Assembly: GCF_014337925.2 (NCBI RefSeq)
Contig: NZ_CP143423.1
Location: 898,501-962,500, forward strand
Reading direction: 5' to 3'
Length of the DNA: 64,000 nt
Source: Roseobacter fucihabitans
Lineage (GTDB): Bacteria; Pseudomonadota; Alphaproteobacteria; Rhodobacterales; Rhodobacteraceae
The notes beneath the pieces were generated by a model that was not told the DNA's origin, searched no databases, and worked only from the letters and a program-made list of their open reading frames with translations. Numbering within the stretch: position 1 is the first letter of the stretch; every line of letters starts with the position of its first letter. The position numbers and the translations under genes were made by a program. Below, piece by piece: positions 26,487 through 34,641 of this stretch.

Positions 26487-28112
26487 ATGGTTGATGTAAG
26501 GTATGATATCGCGTTCCGGCTCTACCCTTATGAAAAGGTGGCAGCCCAATCACGACCGGCGCAGCGCCATCCGGTTGTGATCGTCGGCGGTGGTCCGATT
26601 GGCATGGCAACGGCGCTTGATCTGGGCCTGAAGGGCACGCCGGTGCTTGTGCTGGATGATCATGAAGGCGTCGGGCAGGGCAGTCGCGCAATTTGCTTTG
26701 CAAAACGCACGCTTGAGATTGCCGACCGGTTGGGGGCGGGCGATGCGATGGTCGCCAAGGGCGTTACCTGGAACCTGGGTAAAGTTTTTCATGGTCATGA
26801 AAAAGTCTTTGAGTTCGATATGCAACCTGAGGAGGGCCACAAGCGGCCTGCCTTCATCAACCTGCAACAGCCCCATTTTGAGAAATGCCTGGTCGACGCC
26901 ATCCGCGCCGCACAGGCGGCAGGAGCCCCCATCGAAATCCGTGGCCGCAATGCCGTGACGGGGATGCACCAGAAGCACGGCCATGTATTGTTGGACATTG
27001 ATACGCCCGACGGTCCTTATCAGATCGAAGCCGATTGGCTCATCGCCTGTGATGGGGCGGGCTCGCCGATCCGTGCCATGATGGATCTGAGCTTTGAGGG
27101 GCGGGTGTTTGAGGATAATTTCCTGATCGCGGATGTGAAGATGACGGCGGATTTTCCAGCGGAGCGCTGGTTCTGGTTTCAACCGCCCTTCAAGAACTGC
27201 GGTGCCTCTGCCTTGCTGCACAAACAGCCCGATGACATCTGGCGCATCGATTTCCAATTGGGCTGGGATATCGACCGGGAAAAGGAGTTGAAACCCGAAA
27301 GCATCCGCGCGCGTGTTGATGCCATGCTGGGTCCGGATGTGGCATATGAACTGGAGTGGACGTCCATCTACACTTTCCAGTGTCGCCGGATGAAAGATTT
27401 CCGCCACGGCCGCGTCATTTTTGCTGGTGACAGCGCCCATCAGGTCTCGCCGTTTGGTGCGCGCGGGGCCAATTCCGGGGTTCAGGATGCGGATAACCTT
27501 GCCTGGAAACTCGACCTGGTGGTCAAGGGGCTGGCACCGGAAGCCCTGCTGGATAGCTATTCACAGGAACGCGGGTACGGGGCCGACGAAAATATTCGCA
27601 ATTCGACCCGTTCCACGGATTTCCTGACGCCCAAGAGCGAGATCAGCAAGGTTTTTCGAGATGCGGTACTGGAACTTGCCCGGACCCATGCTTTCGCCCG
27701 CCCGCTCGTCAATTCGGGGCGTCTGTCCGTGCCTTGCGTCTATGACGGCTTGTCGCTGAACGGTCCTGATGATCCGGCCCTGCCTGAGCTGACGCGCCCC
27801 GGTGCCGCTTGCGTTGATGCGCCGCTTGGCGATGGGTTTTTACTAAATAAACTGGCCGGGGTTTTCACCGTGCTTGCGATCAACACCGCCGCCCCTGCGA
27901 TCGCAGAGGTCGATGGCATACCCCTCCAGAAGTTGGAAATATCCACTCAAAATGATGATCCAAAAGGGGCGGTTTCGGCCCGTTATCTGGGGGGTGCCAC
28001 ACAGGCCGTCTATTTGATCCGGCCGGATCAGCATGTCTCGGGCCGCTGGCAGTCTGTCGCGGAGCATCAAATAAGATCGGCGTTGCGTCGATCTGTCGGA
28101 AGGGACCTTTAG
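26487..28112 (+). CDS. FAD-dependent aromatic-ring-type monooxygenase
   Basis: About 541 residues of the PHBH/MhpA class. The dinucleotide-binding GGGPIGMATALDLG is at about 36, DGAGSPIR (DG motif) at about 190, and GRVIFAGDSAHQVSPFGARGANSGVQDADNLAWKL (GD motif) at about 310. A thioredoxin-like C-terminal domain as in phenol hydroxylases is suggested from residue 430 onward. Such enzymes hydroxylate aromatic rings with NAD(P)H and oxygen. I chose the ATG at 26487, which gives a normal N-terminus; earlier in-frame codons overlap the MBL gene. The substrate is not identifiable. Confidence 0.88.
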   Translation: MVDVRYDIAFRLYPYEKVAAQSRPAQRHPVVIVGGGPIGMATALDLGLKGTPVLVLDDHEGVGQGSRAICFAKRTLEIADRLGAGDAMVAKGVTWNLGKVFHGHEKVFEFDMQPEEGHKRPAFINLQQPHFEKCLVDAIRAAQAAGAPIEIRGRNAVTGMHQKHGHVLLDIDTPDGPYQIEADWLIACDGAGSPIRAMMDLSFEGRVFEDNFLIADVKMTADFPAERWFWFQPPFKNCGASALLHKQPDDIWRIDFQLGWDIDREKELKPESIRARVDAMLGPDVAYELEWTSIYTFQCRRMKDFRHGRVIFAGDSAHQVSPFGARGANSGVQDADNLAWKLDLVVKGLAPEALLDSYSQERGYGADENIRNSTRSTDFLTPKSEISKVFRDAVLELARTHAFARPLVNSGRLSVPCVYDGLSLNGPDDPALPELTRPGAACVDAPLGDGFLLNKLAGVFTVLAINTAAPAIAEVDGIPLQKLEISTQNDDPKGAVSARYLGGATQAVYLIRPDQHVSGRWQSVAEHQIRSALRRSVGRDL

Positions 28113-28115
28113 ATC

Positions 28116-28304
28116 ATGACCCTCAATCTTGAACCCAACATCACGGATCCCGATGCATTCTATGATGAATTGCTCCAGGCGCATGAGGGTTTGGACAAAC
28201 CGCAAAGTGATGCGCTGAACGCGCGCCTGATCCTTGTGCTGGCCAATCACATCGGGGATCGCGGCGTGCTGCGCGATGCCTTGCAGGCAGCCAAGGCGGT
28301 ATGA
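28116..28304 (+). CDS. DUF2783 small protein
   Basis: A 62-residue protein (LEPNITDPDAFYDELLQAHEGLDKPQSDALNARLILVLANHIGD) matching DUF2783 throughout. It begins 3 bp after the monooxygenase stop and is almost certainly cotranscribed. The domain is of unknown function; its constant pairing with FAD monooxygenases suggests an accessory subunit or chaperone, an inference only. Confidence 0.85.
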   Translation: MTLNLEPNITDPDAFYDELLQAHEGLDKPQSDALNARLILVLANHIGDRGVLRDALQAAKAV

Positions 28305-28332
28305 AGGCGCGCAGCGGTGCGATCCCACCTGC

Positions 28333-30105
28333 CTAGAGAGGCCATACAAGCAGGATCATGGGGATGCTCACAGCAACGATGAGCACTTCCAGAGGCAAGC
28401 CCATCCGCCAATAGTCTCCAAAAGAATACCCGCCCGCAGACAGGATCAACGTGTTGTTCTTGTGGCCAATCGGGGTCAGGAAGGCGCTGGAGGCGGCGAC
28501 GGCGACGGCCATGAGAAAGGGATCGGGCGAGACGCCGAGCGATTGGGCCATCTGGATGCCGACGGGGGCGGCGACAATCGTGGTGGCGGTGTTGTTAAGC
28601 ACATCCGACAGGGTCATCGTGACGATCATCAGAACGGTGAGCACCGCCCAGGCCGGCAGCCCGCCCGTCCATGACACGAGCGCGCCCGCGATCAATTCAG
28701 TGCCCCCGGAGCTTTCCAGCGCGGCCCCCAGCGGGATCATGGAGCCGAGCAAAACAACCACGGGCCAGTTGATATGATCATAGAGCTCGCCCAGTGGCAC
28801 AATGCGTGTCAGCACATAGGCCACAACCACCAGACCAAGCGCGATGGGCAGATAAAGCAACCCGATACTGGCGGCCATCACAGCCCCGGCAAACAACCCG
28901 ATGGCCAGCCACACCTTGCTGTTTTCGGTGACGGCAAGGCCGCGATCTGCGAGCGGCAGGCACCCCAGCCAATCGGCCACATCCGGGCCGGTATCGCGCG
29001 GCACCAGCAGCAGCAGGATATCCCCCGTCTTCACCACGGTTTTGCGCAAATGCTTCGTGATCCGCGTGCCTTGGCGTGAAATGCCGAGCAACACGCTGCG
29101 TTGACGCCAGGCGAGGCCAATGGCCTGCGCGGTCTTGCCATTGATACGTGCGGTTTCGGTGACGACAACTTCGATGATTTCCACGCCCTCGCCATCCGCA
29201 CGCAGGGCTTCCTCGCGTTTGGTATCGGTCACGGCCAGATCGAGGGTGGTACGGAATTCATCCAGCGCCTCGGGGGTGGCTTCCAGAACAAGCGCGTCAC
29301 CCGCTTGCAGGGCGGTGTTGCGGGCCTGCCCATAGCGCCGCTTGCCGTCCCGGATCAGACCCAGAATGGCCACATCCGCCTTATCCGCAGCCTCGCTCAG
29401 TTCCAGAACCCGCTTGCCGATCTGTTTGCTTTTTTCAGGGACGGTCAATTCGGCGATATATTGCGAAATATCCTGCGGGTTGGTGTCCTTGTCGTCGCCT
29501 TGTGGGATCAGACGCCAACCAATCAGCGCCACGAAAATCAGCCCGGCCAGGGCTGCCGCCCCGCCGACGGGCGCGAAATCAAACATCGCAAAGGGTGCGC
29601 CCAGTGCTTCTTCGCGGATCGAGGCGATGATGATGTTGGGCGGTGTCCCGATCAGGGTCGCCATACCCCCAAGGATGGTCGCGAAACTCAAGGGCATCAG
29701 GCTGAGCCCCGGTGCGCGACCCGCTTTGCGCGCGGTCTGCATGTCCACCGGCATCAGCAGGGCGACCGCGGCCACATTGTTCATGAAGGCCGACAGCACC
29801 GCACCGATGGCCCCCATCAGAGCGATATGCGCACCCAGGCTGCGCGAGGCATCCACCAATGTGCGCGTGATCAGAAACACTGCCCCCGAGCGCACCAAGC
29901 CTGCTGAGACGACCAAAACAAGCGCCACTACGAGGGTTGCGGGATGGCCAAAGCCCGAAAACGCCTCCTGTGTTGGGACAACGCCCAATACGACGGCGAT
30001 CATCAGGGCGCAGAAGGCCACGATATCATATCGAAAACGACCCCACAGCAGCAGCCCGAAAACCGCACCAAACAGGGAAAACAGAATGATTTGTTCAGAA
30101 GTCAC
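28333..30105 (-). CDS. SLC13-family anion permease with TrkA-C domains
   Basis: A 590-residue inner-membrane carrier with two membrane halves (SAFMNNVAAVALLMPV and GGMATLIGTPPNIIIASI; later LSDVLNNTATTIVAAPVG and SAFLTPIGHKNNTLILSAGGY). They flank two TrkA-C/RCK_C domains at about 205-285 and 300-380. The layout equals that of the permease at 16957, so the window has two paralogues. Substrates in the family include sulfate, sulfonates and dicarboxylates. It is convergent with the DUF2783 operon and divergent from the hypothetical at 30160. Confidence 0.9.
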   Translation of the reverse strand: MTSEQIILFSLFGAVFGLLLWGRFRYDIVAFCALMIAVVLGVVPTQEAFSGFGHPATLVVALVLVVSAGLVRSGAVFLITRTLVDASRSLGAHIALMGAIGAVLSAFMNNVAAVALLMPVDMQTARKAGRAPGLSLMPLSFATILGGMATLIGTPPNIIIASIREEALGAPFAMFDFAPVGGAAALAGLIFVALIGWRLIPQGDDKDTNPQDISQYIAELTVPEKSKQIGKRVLELSEAADKADVAILGLIRDGKRRYGQARNTALQAGDALVLEATPEALDEFRTTLDLAVTDTKREEALRADGEGVEIIEVVVTETARINGKTAQAIGLAWRQRSVLLGISRQGTRITKHLRKTVVKTGDILLLLVPRDTGPDVADWLGCLPLADRGLAVTENSKVWLAIGLFAGAVMAASIGLLYLPIALGLVVVAYVLTRIVPLGELYDHINWPVVVLLGSMIPLGAALESSGGTELIAGALVSWTGGLPAWAVLTVLMIVTMTLSDVLNNTATTIVAAPVGIQMAQSLGVSPDPFLMAVAVAASSAFLTPIGHKNNTLILSAGGYSFGDYWRMGLPLEVLIVAVSIPMILLVWPL

Positions 30106-30159
30106 CGCTCGTTGCTCCAGACGCTTGATTTCACGATTTGTTTTGCCTCAACTGCGTTT

Positions 30160-30651
30160 ATGTCTGATTTGAACTTTATTATCACCAACGGATTTTCCAC
30201 CGCCCTGGAGGAGGCCTCGAAATTGGGCCCGCGGGCCGCTTCCAGGGCGAAACTGCGGATTTTTGGTCTGATCCGCTATCTGCGCGGGGTTGAACACAGC
30301 TGGCGGCGCGCGGATCATCTGCGCTGGAACCATGTCGAACAGGTGCGCCATATCAAGAAAGACTACCCGCCCGCCGAATTCGGTGCCTTTCTGAGCGATA
30401 TAGAAAACCCCTTTTTATTTCAGTCTGTTGAGGGACTTTCCGATCCCGACCCAGAGGGGTATTTCGCCCGGTTCCGGTCGCGCCGGTTCCAGCTTGCCTG
30501 CGTCGTGCTTTACACTGAACGCCCCGACAGGCGTCTGGCGTTCCTGTCGGTGGGTACCTTGACCGATTGCAATCGACGGCTTGGGGGTCTGCATGACGCA
30601 AAGCAAGCAAAACAGGTGATTTCACAGGTACGCGCCTTCCCAAAGCCCTAA
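30160..30651 (+). CDS. Hypothetical protein
   Basis: About 163 residues, no membrane segments or signal peptide, with several Arg/Tyr-rich patches (IRYLRGVEHSWRRADHLRWNHVEQVRHI). I do not recognise a domain. The ATG at 30160 is chosen because it clears the divergent permease by 54 bp; an upstream in-frame start would overlap that gene extensively. A short gap separates it from the XRE gene. Confidence 0.6.
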   Translation: MSDLNFIITNGFSTALEEASKLGPRAASRAKLRIFGLIRYLRGVEHSWRRADHLRWNHVEQVRHIKKDYPPAEFGAFLSDIENPFLFQSVEGLSDPDPEGYFARFRSRRFQLACVVLYTERPDRRLAFLSVGTLTDCNRRLGGLHDAKQAKQVISQVRAFPKP

Positions 30652-30747
30652 GGCAGCGGGCGTGCAAACCTTGACAGCAACCGGTATATCGCCTAGATGT
30701 TGTCTTGCAAGGCAACAATGTCACGTCCCAAACAGAGTTGGTGATCC

Positions 30748-31152
30748 ATGGCCGATATAAACGTCAATGCAGGCACGACATCCAAATCCGGCAAACGTGC
30801 GGCGACGCGCAAACCGGTGCGGACCTCGAAATCTGCTGCAAAACCCTTAGCAGTTCTGGATGAGGCAAGACATGAAGCGGCCTTTGAGGCCCTCAGCCCG
30901 GTCGAGAAAAACGCGGTGTTTCGCGATGTGGGAGAGGAATTGGCGCGCACATTGGGCGCACAGGTGGTGGCGCAGATGCTCAATGGTACGCCCATGAGCG
31001 GGCGTGAAATTGGCGCGCAACTGGGGTTTGATCACAGCGCCCTGTCGCGCATCGCGCGCGGGGAGTCCAAAACGGGACCGACGCTGTGGAAGGTGTTTGC
31101 TCTGGCCGAGGCGCTTGGCTACCGGATTGAGCTCAACGCTGTCAAAAAGTGA
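30748..31152 (+). CDS. XRE-type helix-turn-helix protein
   Basis: A 134-residue protein with a disordered basic N-terminus (about 1-35, Lys/Arg/Thr rich) and a C-terminal HTH (MSGREIGAQLGFDHSALSRIARGESKTGPTLWKVFALAEALGY). The arrangement resembles antitoxin-like or XRE regulators. It overlaps the following small membrane-protein gene by four bases (GTGA), so they form a translationally coupled pair. No toxin-like fold is visible in the partner, so a toxin-antitoxin reading is not supported. Confidence 0.8.
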   Translation: MADINVNAGTTSKSGKRAATRKPVRTSKSAAKPLAVLDEARHEAAFEALSPVEKNAVFRDVGEELARTLGAQVVAQMLNGTPMSGREIGAQLGFDHSALSRIARGESKTGPTLWKVFALAEALGYRIELNAVKK

Positions 31153-31418
31153 TTTCTGCTGGGTTGTTATCGGATGCGCTGATCCTTGGACCGGCCATAT
31201 GGGCGTGCTCTTATCTGCTGCGCTCGCGGTGGTATGAACGCCAGGCGGATCAACTGGCGGCGCAGGGTAGGGATGCGCAAACCCTCCAGTTGAAGCGCGA
31301 AGAGGCGCGTTATTTTCAGGATTTTGCTCGGGTGATGCCCAATTGGATGCTGGCGGCGTTGACCATCGGATTAGGCTTGCGGCTGGCCCTGACCGTGGCC
31401 GCAATCTGGGGCGCATAG
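31149..31418 (+). CDS. Small membrane protein, unknown function
   Basis: 89 residues from a GTG overlapping the XRE stop. There is one hydrophobic segment at each end (about 5-24 and 66-86) around a charged, helical middle (YERQADQLAAQGRDAQTLQLKREEARYFQDFARV), giving a two-pass hairpin with a cytoplasmic or periplasmic loop. No known domain is recognised. Translational coupling to the XRE protein suggests a shared process. Confidence 0.7.
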   Translation: MISAGLLSDALILGPAIWACSYLLRSRWYERQADQLAAQGRDAQTLQLKREEARYFQDFARVMPNWMLAALTIGLGLRLALTVAAIWGA

Positions 31419-31485
31419 TCAGAGGGGTTGAGCGTGGCGCGACCTGGCGGTAAACAGCGGCAAACTCAACGAATGGGAAGTTCCA

Positions 31486-32226
31486 ATGGCCGGCCACTCA
31501 AAATGGGCAAACATCCAGCATCGCAAAGGGCGCCAGGATGCTGTGCGCTCAAAGCTGTTTTCGAAATTCAGCAAGGAAATCACCGTGGCCGCCAAGATGG
31601 GTGACCCGGATCCCGACAAGAACCCGCGCCTGCGCCTGGCCATCAAAGAGGCCAAATCTCAATCCATGCCCAAGGATAATATCGACCGCGCGATCAAGAA
31701 ATCGCAGGCCGGTGACGGGGATGACTACGAGGAAATCCGCTATGAGGGTTATGGCCCTAACGGTGTGGCTGTGATCGTCGAGGCGATGACCGACAACCGC
31801 AACCGGACGGCCTCCACCGTGCGCTCCACCTTCACCAAAAATGGCGGCAACCTGGGCGAGACCGGCAGCGTGGGGTTCATGTTTGATCGCAAGGGCGAGG
31901 TCACATACAGCGCTGATGTCGGGGATGCGGATACGGTTATGATGGCCGCCATCGAGGCGGGTGCCGAGGACGTGGAGAGCACGGAAGACAGCCATGTGAT
32001 CTGGTGCGCGGATACCGACCTTAACGAGGTTGCAACGGCGCTGGAGGCGGGATTGGGCGAGTCTGAGAGCACCAAGCTGGTGTGGAAGCCAACGATCACG
32101 ACCGAGATGGACCTTGAGAGCATGCAAAAGCTGATGAAGCTGATTGACGCGCTGGAAGATGACGACGACGTGCAGCGGGTCACGACGAATTTTGACGCCT
32201 CTGATGAGGTCATGGCCGAGTTGTAA
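31486..32226 (+). CDS. yebC: YebC/PmpR-family regulatory protein
   Basis: A 246-residue protein with the YebC signature [21 protein letters not shown] at the start, the NIDRAIKK and [14 protein letters not shown] segments, and the acidic third domain. Length is typical. Members act as DNA-binding regulators and, as shown in some bacteria, as factors that help ribosomes through polyproline stretches. It stands alone, with about 67 bp upstream and 446 bp downstream to the next gene. Confidence 0.96.
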   Translation: MAGHSKWANIQHRKGRQDAVRSKLFSKFSKEITVAAKMGDPDPDKNPRLRLAIKEAKSQSMPKDNIDRAIKKSQAGDGDDYEEIRYEGYGPNGVAVIVEAMTDNRNRTASTVRSTFTKNGGNLGETGSVGFMFDRKGEVTYSADVGDADTVMMAAIEAGAEDVESTEDSHVIWCADTDLNEVATALEAGLGESESTKLVWKPTITTEMDLESMQKLMKLIDALEDDDDVQRVTTNFDASDEVMAEL

Positions 32227-32672
32227 CGCGGTTGACCCTGGCGGTAAAATGATGCCGTTTACCATCGTCAGCGGGGTGTTTTCGCAAATGAAATGAACAT
32301 CCGCTGACAGGGCATTGAATTACGCGGCGTTGGTGCGGGCGTCGTTTTGGCCTGCAAATTGAGCCAACCGGCCTGGCGCGACGACGGCGGTAAAAAACGC
32401 TGACTGTCTGGGTTTTGGACCTTTGCGCGTTTACCCGGAAATCAAACAGAACGATGGCTTCAACGGGGCGATCCTTTAATTGGATTTGCTCCGCTGCAAA
32501 AGGCGCAAGACCGGCGTTTCATTGTCCGGTCGGCGGGGCATCCCGTTTGAGGGATCACGGTGAAGCTTTACGTATTGCGCAGAACGGACGTATAAAGTTC
32601 CAATGGCCGTCCCGCCCAGCCGACAGGGTTGTTGGGAAGCCAGATACGGGCAGTCACGTTTTGGAGGAGACG
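32227..32672. other. Non-coding stretch upstream of the AcoR-like regulator
   Basis: 446 bp without a supported gene. A CAGCGG...CCGCTG inverted repeat lies at about 32270-32306 around an A/T-rich centre. The motif GGCGGTAAA recurs at about 32240 and 32389, and also at about 31446 before yebC. A GGAGGA ribosome-binding site at 32663-32668 marks the regulator start. Confidence 0.5.
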
Positions 32673-34496
32673 ATGTCGGCAACGGATCATATCAGGGAGA
32701 TCGAAGCGGCGCTGTCTTGTGCACCGGTCGCGCGCGATGCGTTTGTGGTGGAATCCTGGCGGCGTTGTGTGGAGCAGCACGGGCTGGACCCGGCGCGCCC
32801 GTCCCCGGCCTATATCGTGCCCGAGACGCAATTGCGCGCGCATCAGGAAAGGGCGCAGCGGCTCACGTCCATCGCGCGCTCGGGCGTGGCGGAACTGTTT
32901 CGCCAGGTCGCTGGGCAGAATTATGTGCTGATGCTGACCGATGCTCAGGGCGTCACCGTCGATTTCTTTGGGGATGCGAATTTCGAGGAAGATCTGCGCG
33001 CTTCGGGTCTGTTTCTGGGCGCGGATTGGTCGGAGGCACAATCAGGAACAAGCGGGGTTGGCACCTGTTTGGCCACCGGCACCGCCGTGACCGTGCATCA
33101 GCAGGACCATTTTGATCCCCATCATATCCCGCTCAGTTGCAGCGCGGCCCCGATCCACGATCTGGACGGAAGCCTTGCGGCGGTTCTGGATGTGTCGCTG
33201 CTGCGCTCGCCGCAACCCAAGAGCACACAGGCACTGGCCTTGCATATGGTAACGTCCGCCGCGCGCCGGATCGAGCTCGCCAATCTGATGGCGGGGATGC
33301 GCAACAACTGGGTGCTGCGCTTTTCGGCGCGCCCGGAGTTTCTGGAGGTGGACCCGGAGGCGGCCTTGGGGATCGACGATTCGGGCCGTATCATTGCCGG
33401 CACGCACCATGCTTTGGCGCTGTTGGCGGGCGCTGAGGGCGCGCCTGTGTTGGGGTGCCCTGTCGGTGATTTCTTTTCCCTGGAGGTCGAGGACCTGCCC
33501 GCCTATTCCCGCGCTAGCCCGAGCGAGGAACGGCGTCTGTTCCTGGCCTCGGGTCGTTGCGTTTATGCCCATGCGATTGCGCCCCAGCCCGCCACACGGC
33601 CCCGCCCAGTGCCCATGCCGCCGCTGCCCGCGCCCCTTGCGGCCCTGCATGCGGGCGACAGTGCGGTGGCGAAAACCCTGCGCGTTGCGGCCAATCTGGC
33701 GCAGACCGATCTGCCGATCTGGATCACCGGCGCGAGTGGCACCGGCAAGGAACGGCTGGCGCGCGCGATCCATAAAGTCCGCGACGAGACCGCCCCCTTT
33801 GTCGTGCTGCAATGCGCCGACTTTCCTGAACGTGAATTGGATGACATCCTGTTTGGGGACGGGCGCGGGCAGGGCGGGCTGATCCGGGCGGCGCAATATG
33901 GCGTGCTGTTTCTCGATCAGATCGATGAATTACCGCGCAATATCCAGTCCCGGCTGGCGCGGGCCATCGGGGATGATGGCATCCGCCCGGCGCATGGCGG
34001 CGCGCCGATTGCCGTGCGGGCCAAGATCATCTCCGCCAGCGTGGTCCCGATTGCGCAGAGCGGGTTGCGCCCGGATTTGCTTTACCGGTTGTCCGGCGCG
34101 GCTCTGGCGCTGCCGGCGTTGGGGGAGCGGTCGGATTTTGACGGGCTGGTGGACCGGCTGATCCGGCGCATCACGCTTGCGATGCCCCTGAGCTATCGTT
34201 TGAGCGAGGCGGCGCGGGAGGCCCTGCGCGCGCGCATTTGGTCGGGCAATATCCGCGAACTCAAAAACACGCTTCAGGTCGCGGTGGCCATGGCGCAGGA
34301 GGGGATCATCGACCTGGACCACCTGCCAGCACCAGTGGTTGCGCCCGCGCGGACGTGTTTGCCGACAGCCCAGGGTGATCTGGAGCAGATGCTGATCCGC
34401 TCCGGCTGGAACGTCTCGCGGGTCGCACGCGCGCGCGGTGTGGATCGATCCACGCTGCACCGACAGATGAAACGGGCCGGGCTCAGGCGACCCTGA
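32673..34496 (+). CDS. AcoR-like activator with GAF and AAA+ domains, lacking GAFTGA
   Basis: About 607 residues: an N-terminal GAF-type sensor (about 60-200; GTSGVGTCLATGTAV), a linker, an AAA+ module (about 330-560) and a C-terminal Fis-type HTH (NVSRVARARGVDRSTLHRQMKRAG). Walker A is GASGTGKE and Walker B is VLFLDQID, with Gln in place of the usual second acidic residue. The loop that normally carries GAFTGA, needed for contact with sigma-54, reads LFGDGRGQGGLIRAAQYG, so sigma-54-independent activation is plausible. It probably controls the monooxygenase gene 145 bp downstream through the TGCAACA palindrome. The ATG at 32673 follows GGAGGA. Confidence 0.88.
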   Translation: MSATDHIREIEAALSCAPVARDAFVVESWRRCVEQHGLDPARPSPAYIVPETQLRAHQERAQRLTSIARSGVAELFRQVAGQNYVLMLTDAQGVTVDFFGDANFEEDLRASGLFLGADWSEAQSGTSGVGTCLATGTAVTVHQQDHFDPHHIPLSCSAAPIHDLDGSLAAVLDVSLLRSPQPKSTQALALHMVTSAARRIELANLMAGMRNNWVLRFSARPEFLEVDPEAALGIDDSGRIIAGTHHALALLAGAEGAPVLGCPVGDFFSLEVEDLPAYSRASPSEERRLFLASGRCVYAHAIAPQPATRPRPVPMPPLPAPLAALHAGDSAVAKTLRVAANLAQTDLPIWITGASGTGKERLARAIHKVRDETAPFVVLQCADFPERELDDILFGDGRGQGGLIRAAQYGVLFLDQIDELPRNIQSRLARAIGDDGIRPAHGGAPIAVRAKIISASVVPIAQSGLRPDLLYRLSGAALALPALGERSDFDGLVDRLIRRITLAMPLSYRLSEAAREALRARIWSGNIRELKNTLQVAVAMAQEGIIDLDHLPAPVVAPARTCLPTAQGDLEQMLIRSGWNVSRVARARGVDRSTLHRQMKRAGLRRP

Positions 34497-34500
34497 GCGC

Positions 34501-34519
34501 GTGCAACACTCTGTTGCAC
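34501..34519. promoter_or_regulatory. Inverted-repeat operator, probably for the AcoR-like regulator
   Basis: GTGCAACA (34501-34508) and TGTTGCAC (34512-34519) form a perfect 8-bp inverted repeat with a 3-bp spacer; a further half-site TTGCAACAG lies at 34530-34538. TGCAACA/TGTTGCA palindromes resemble AcoR-type enhancer sites. The location just upstream of the SnoaL-monooxygenase gene fits control of that gene. Confidence 0.65.
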
Positions 34520-34641
34520 TGCCACAGTTTGCAACAGCTCAAATAGGGTTTTCGACGCGGCAGCGCAGCAAATCTGTGCCCGCCCGATATGCAAAGGCGC
34601 TCTCGCGGGCGACGTTTTGATCAAATAGGGAGGAGAGAAAA

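Noticed and set aside
30748-31418. Toxin-antitoxin pair (XRE plus small protein)
   Set aside because: The second protein has two membrane helices and no recognisable toxin fold; coupling alone is not enough.
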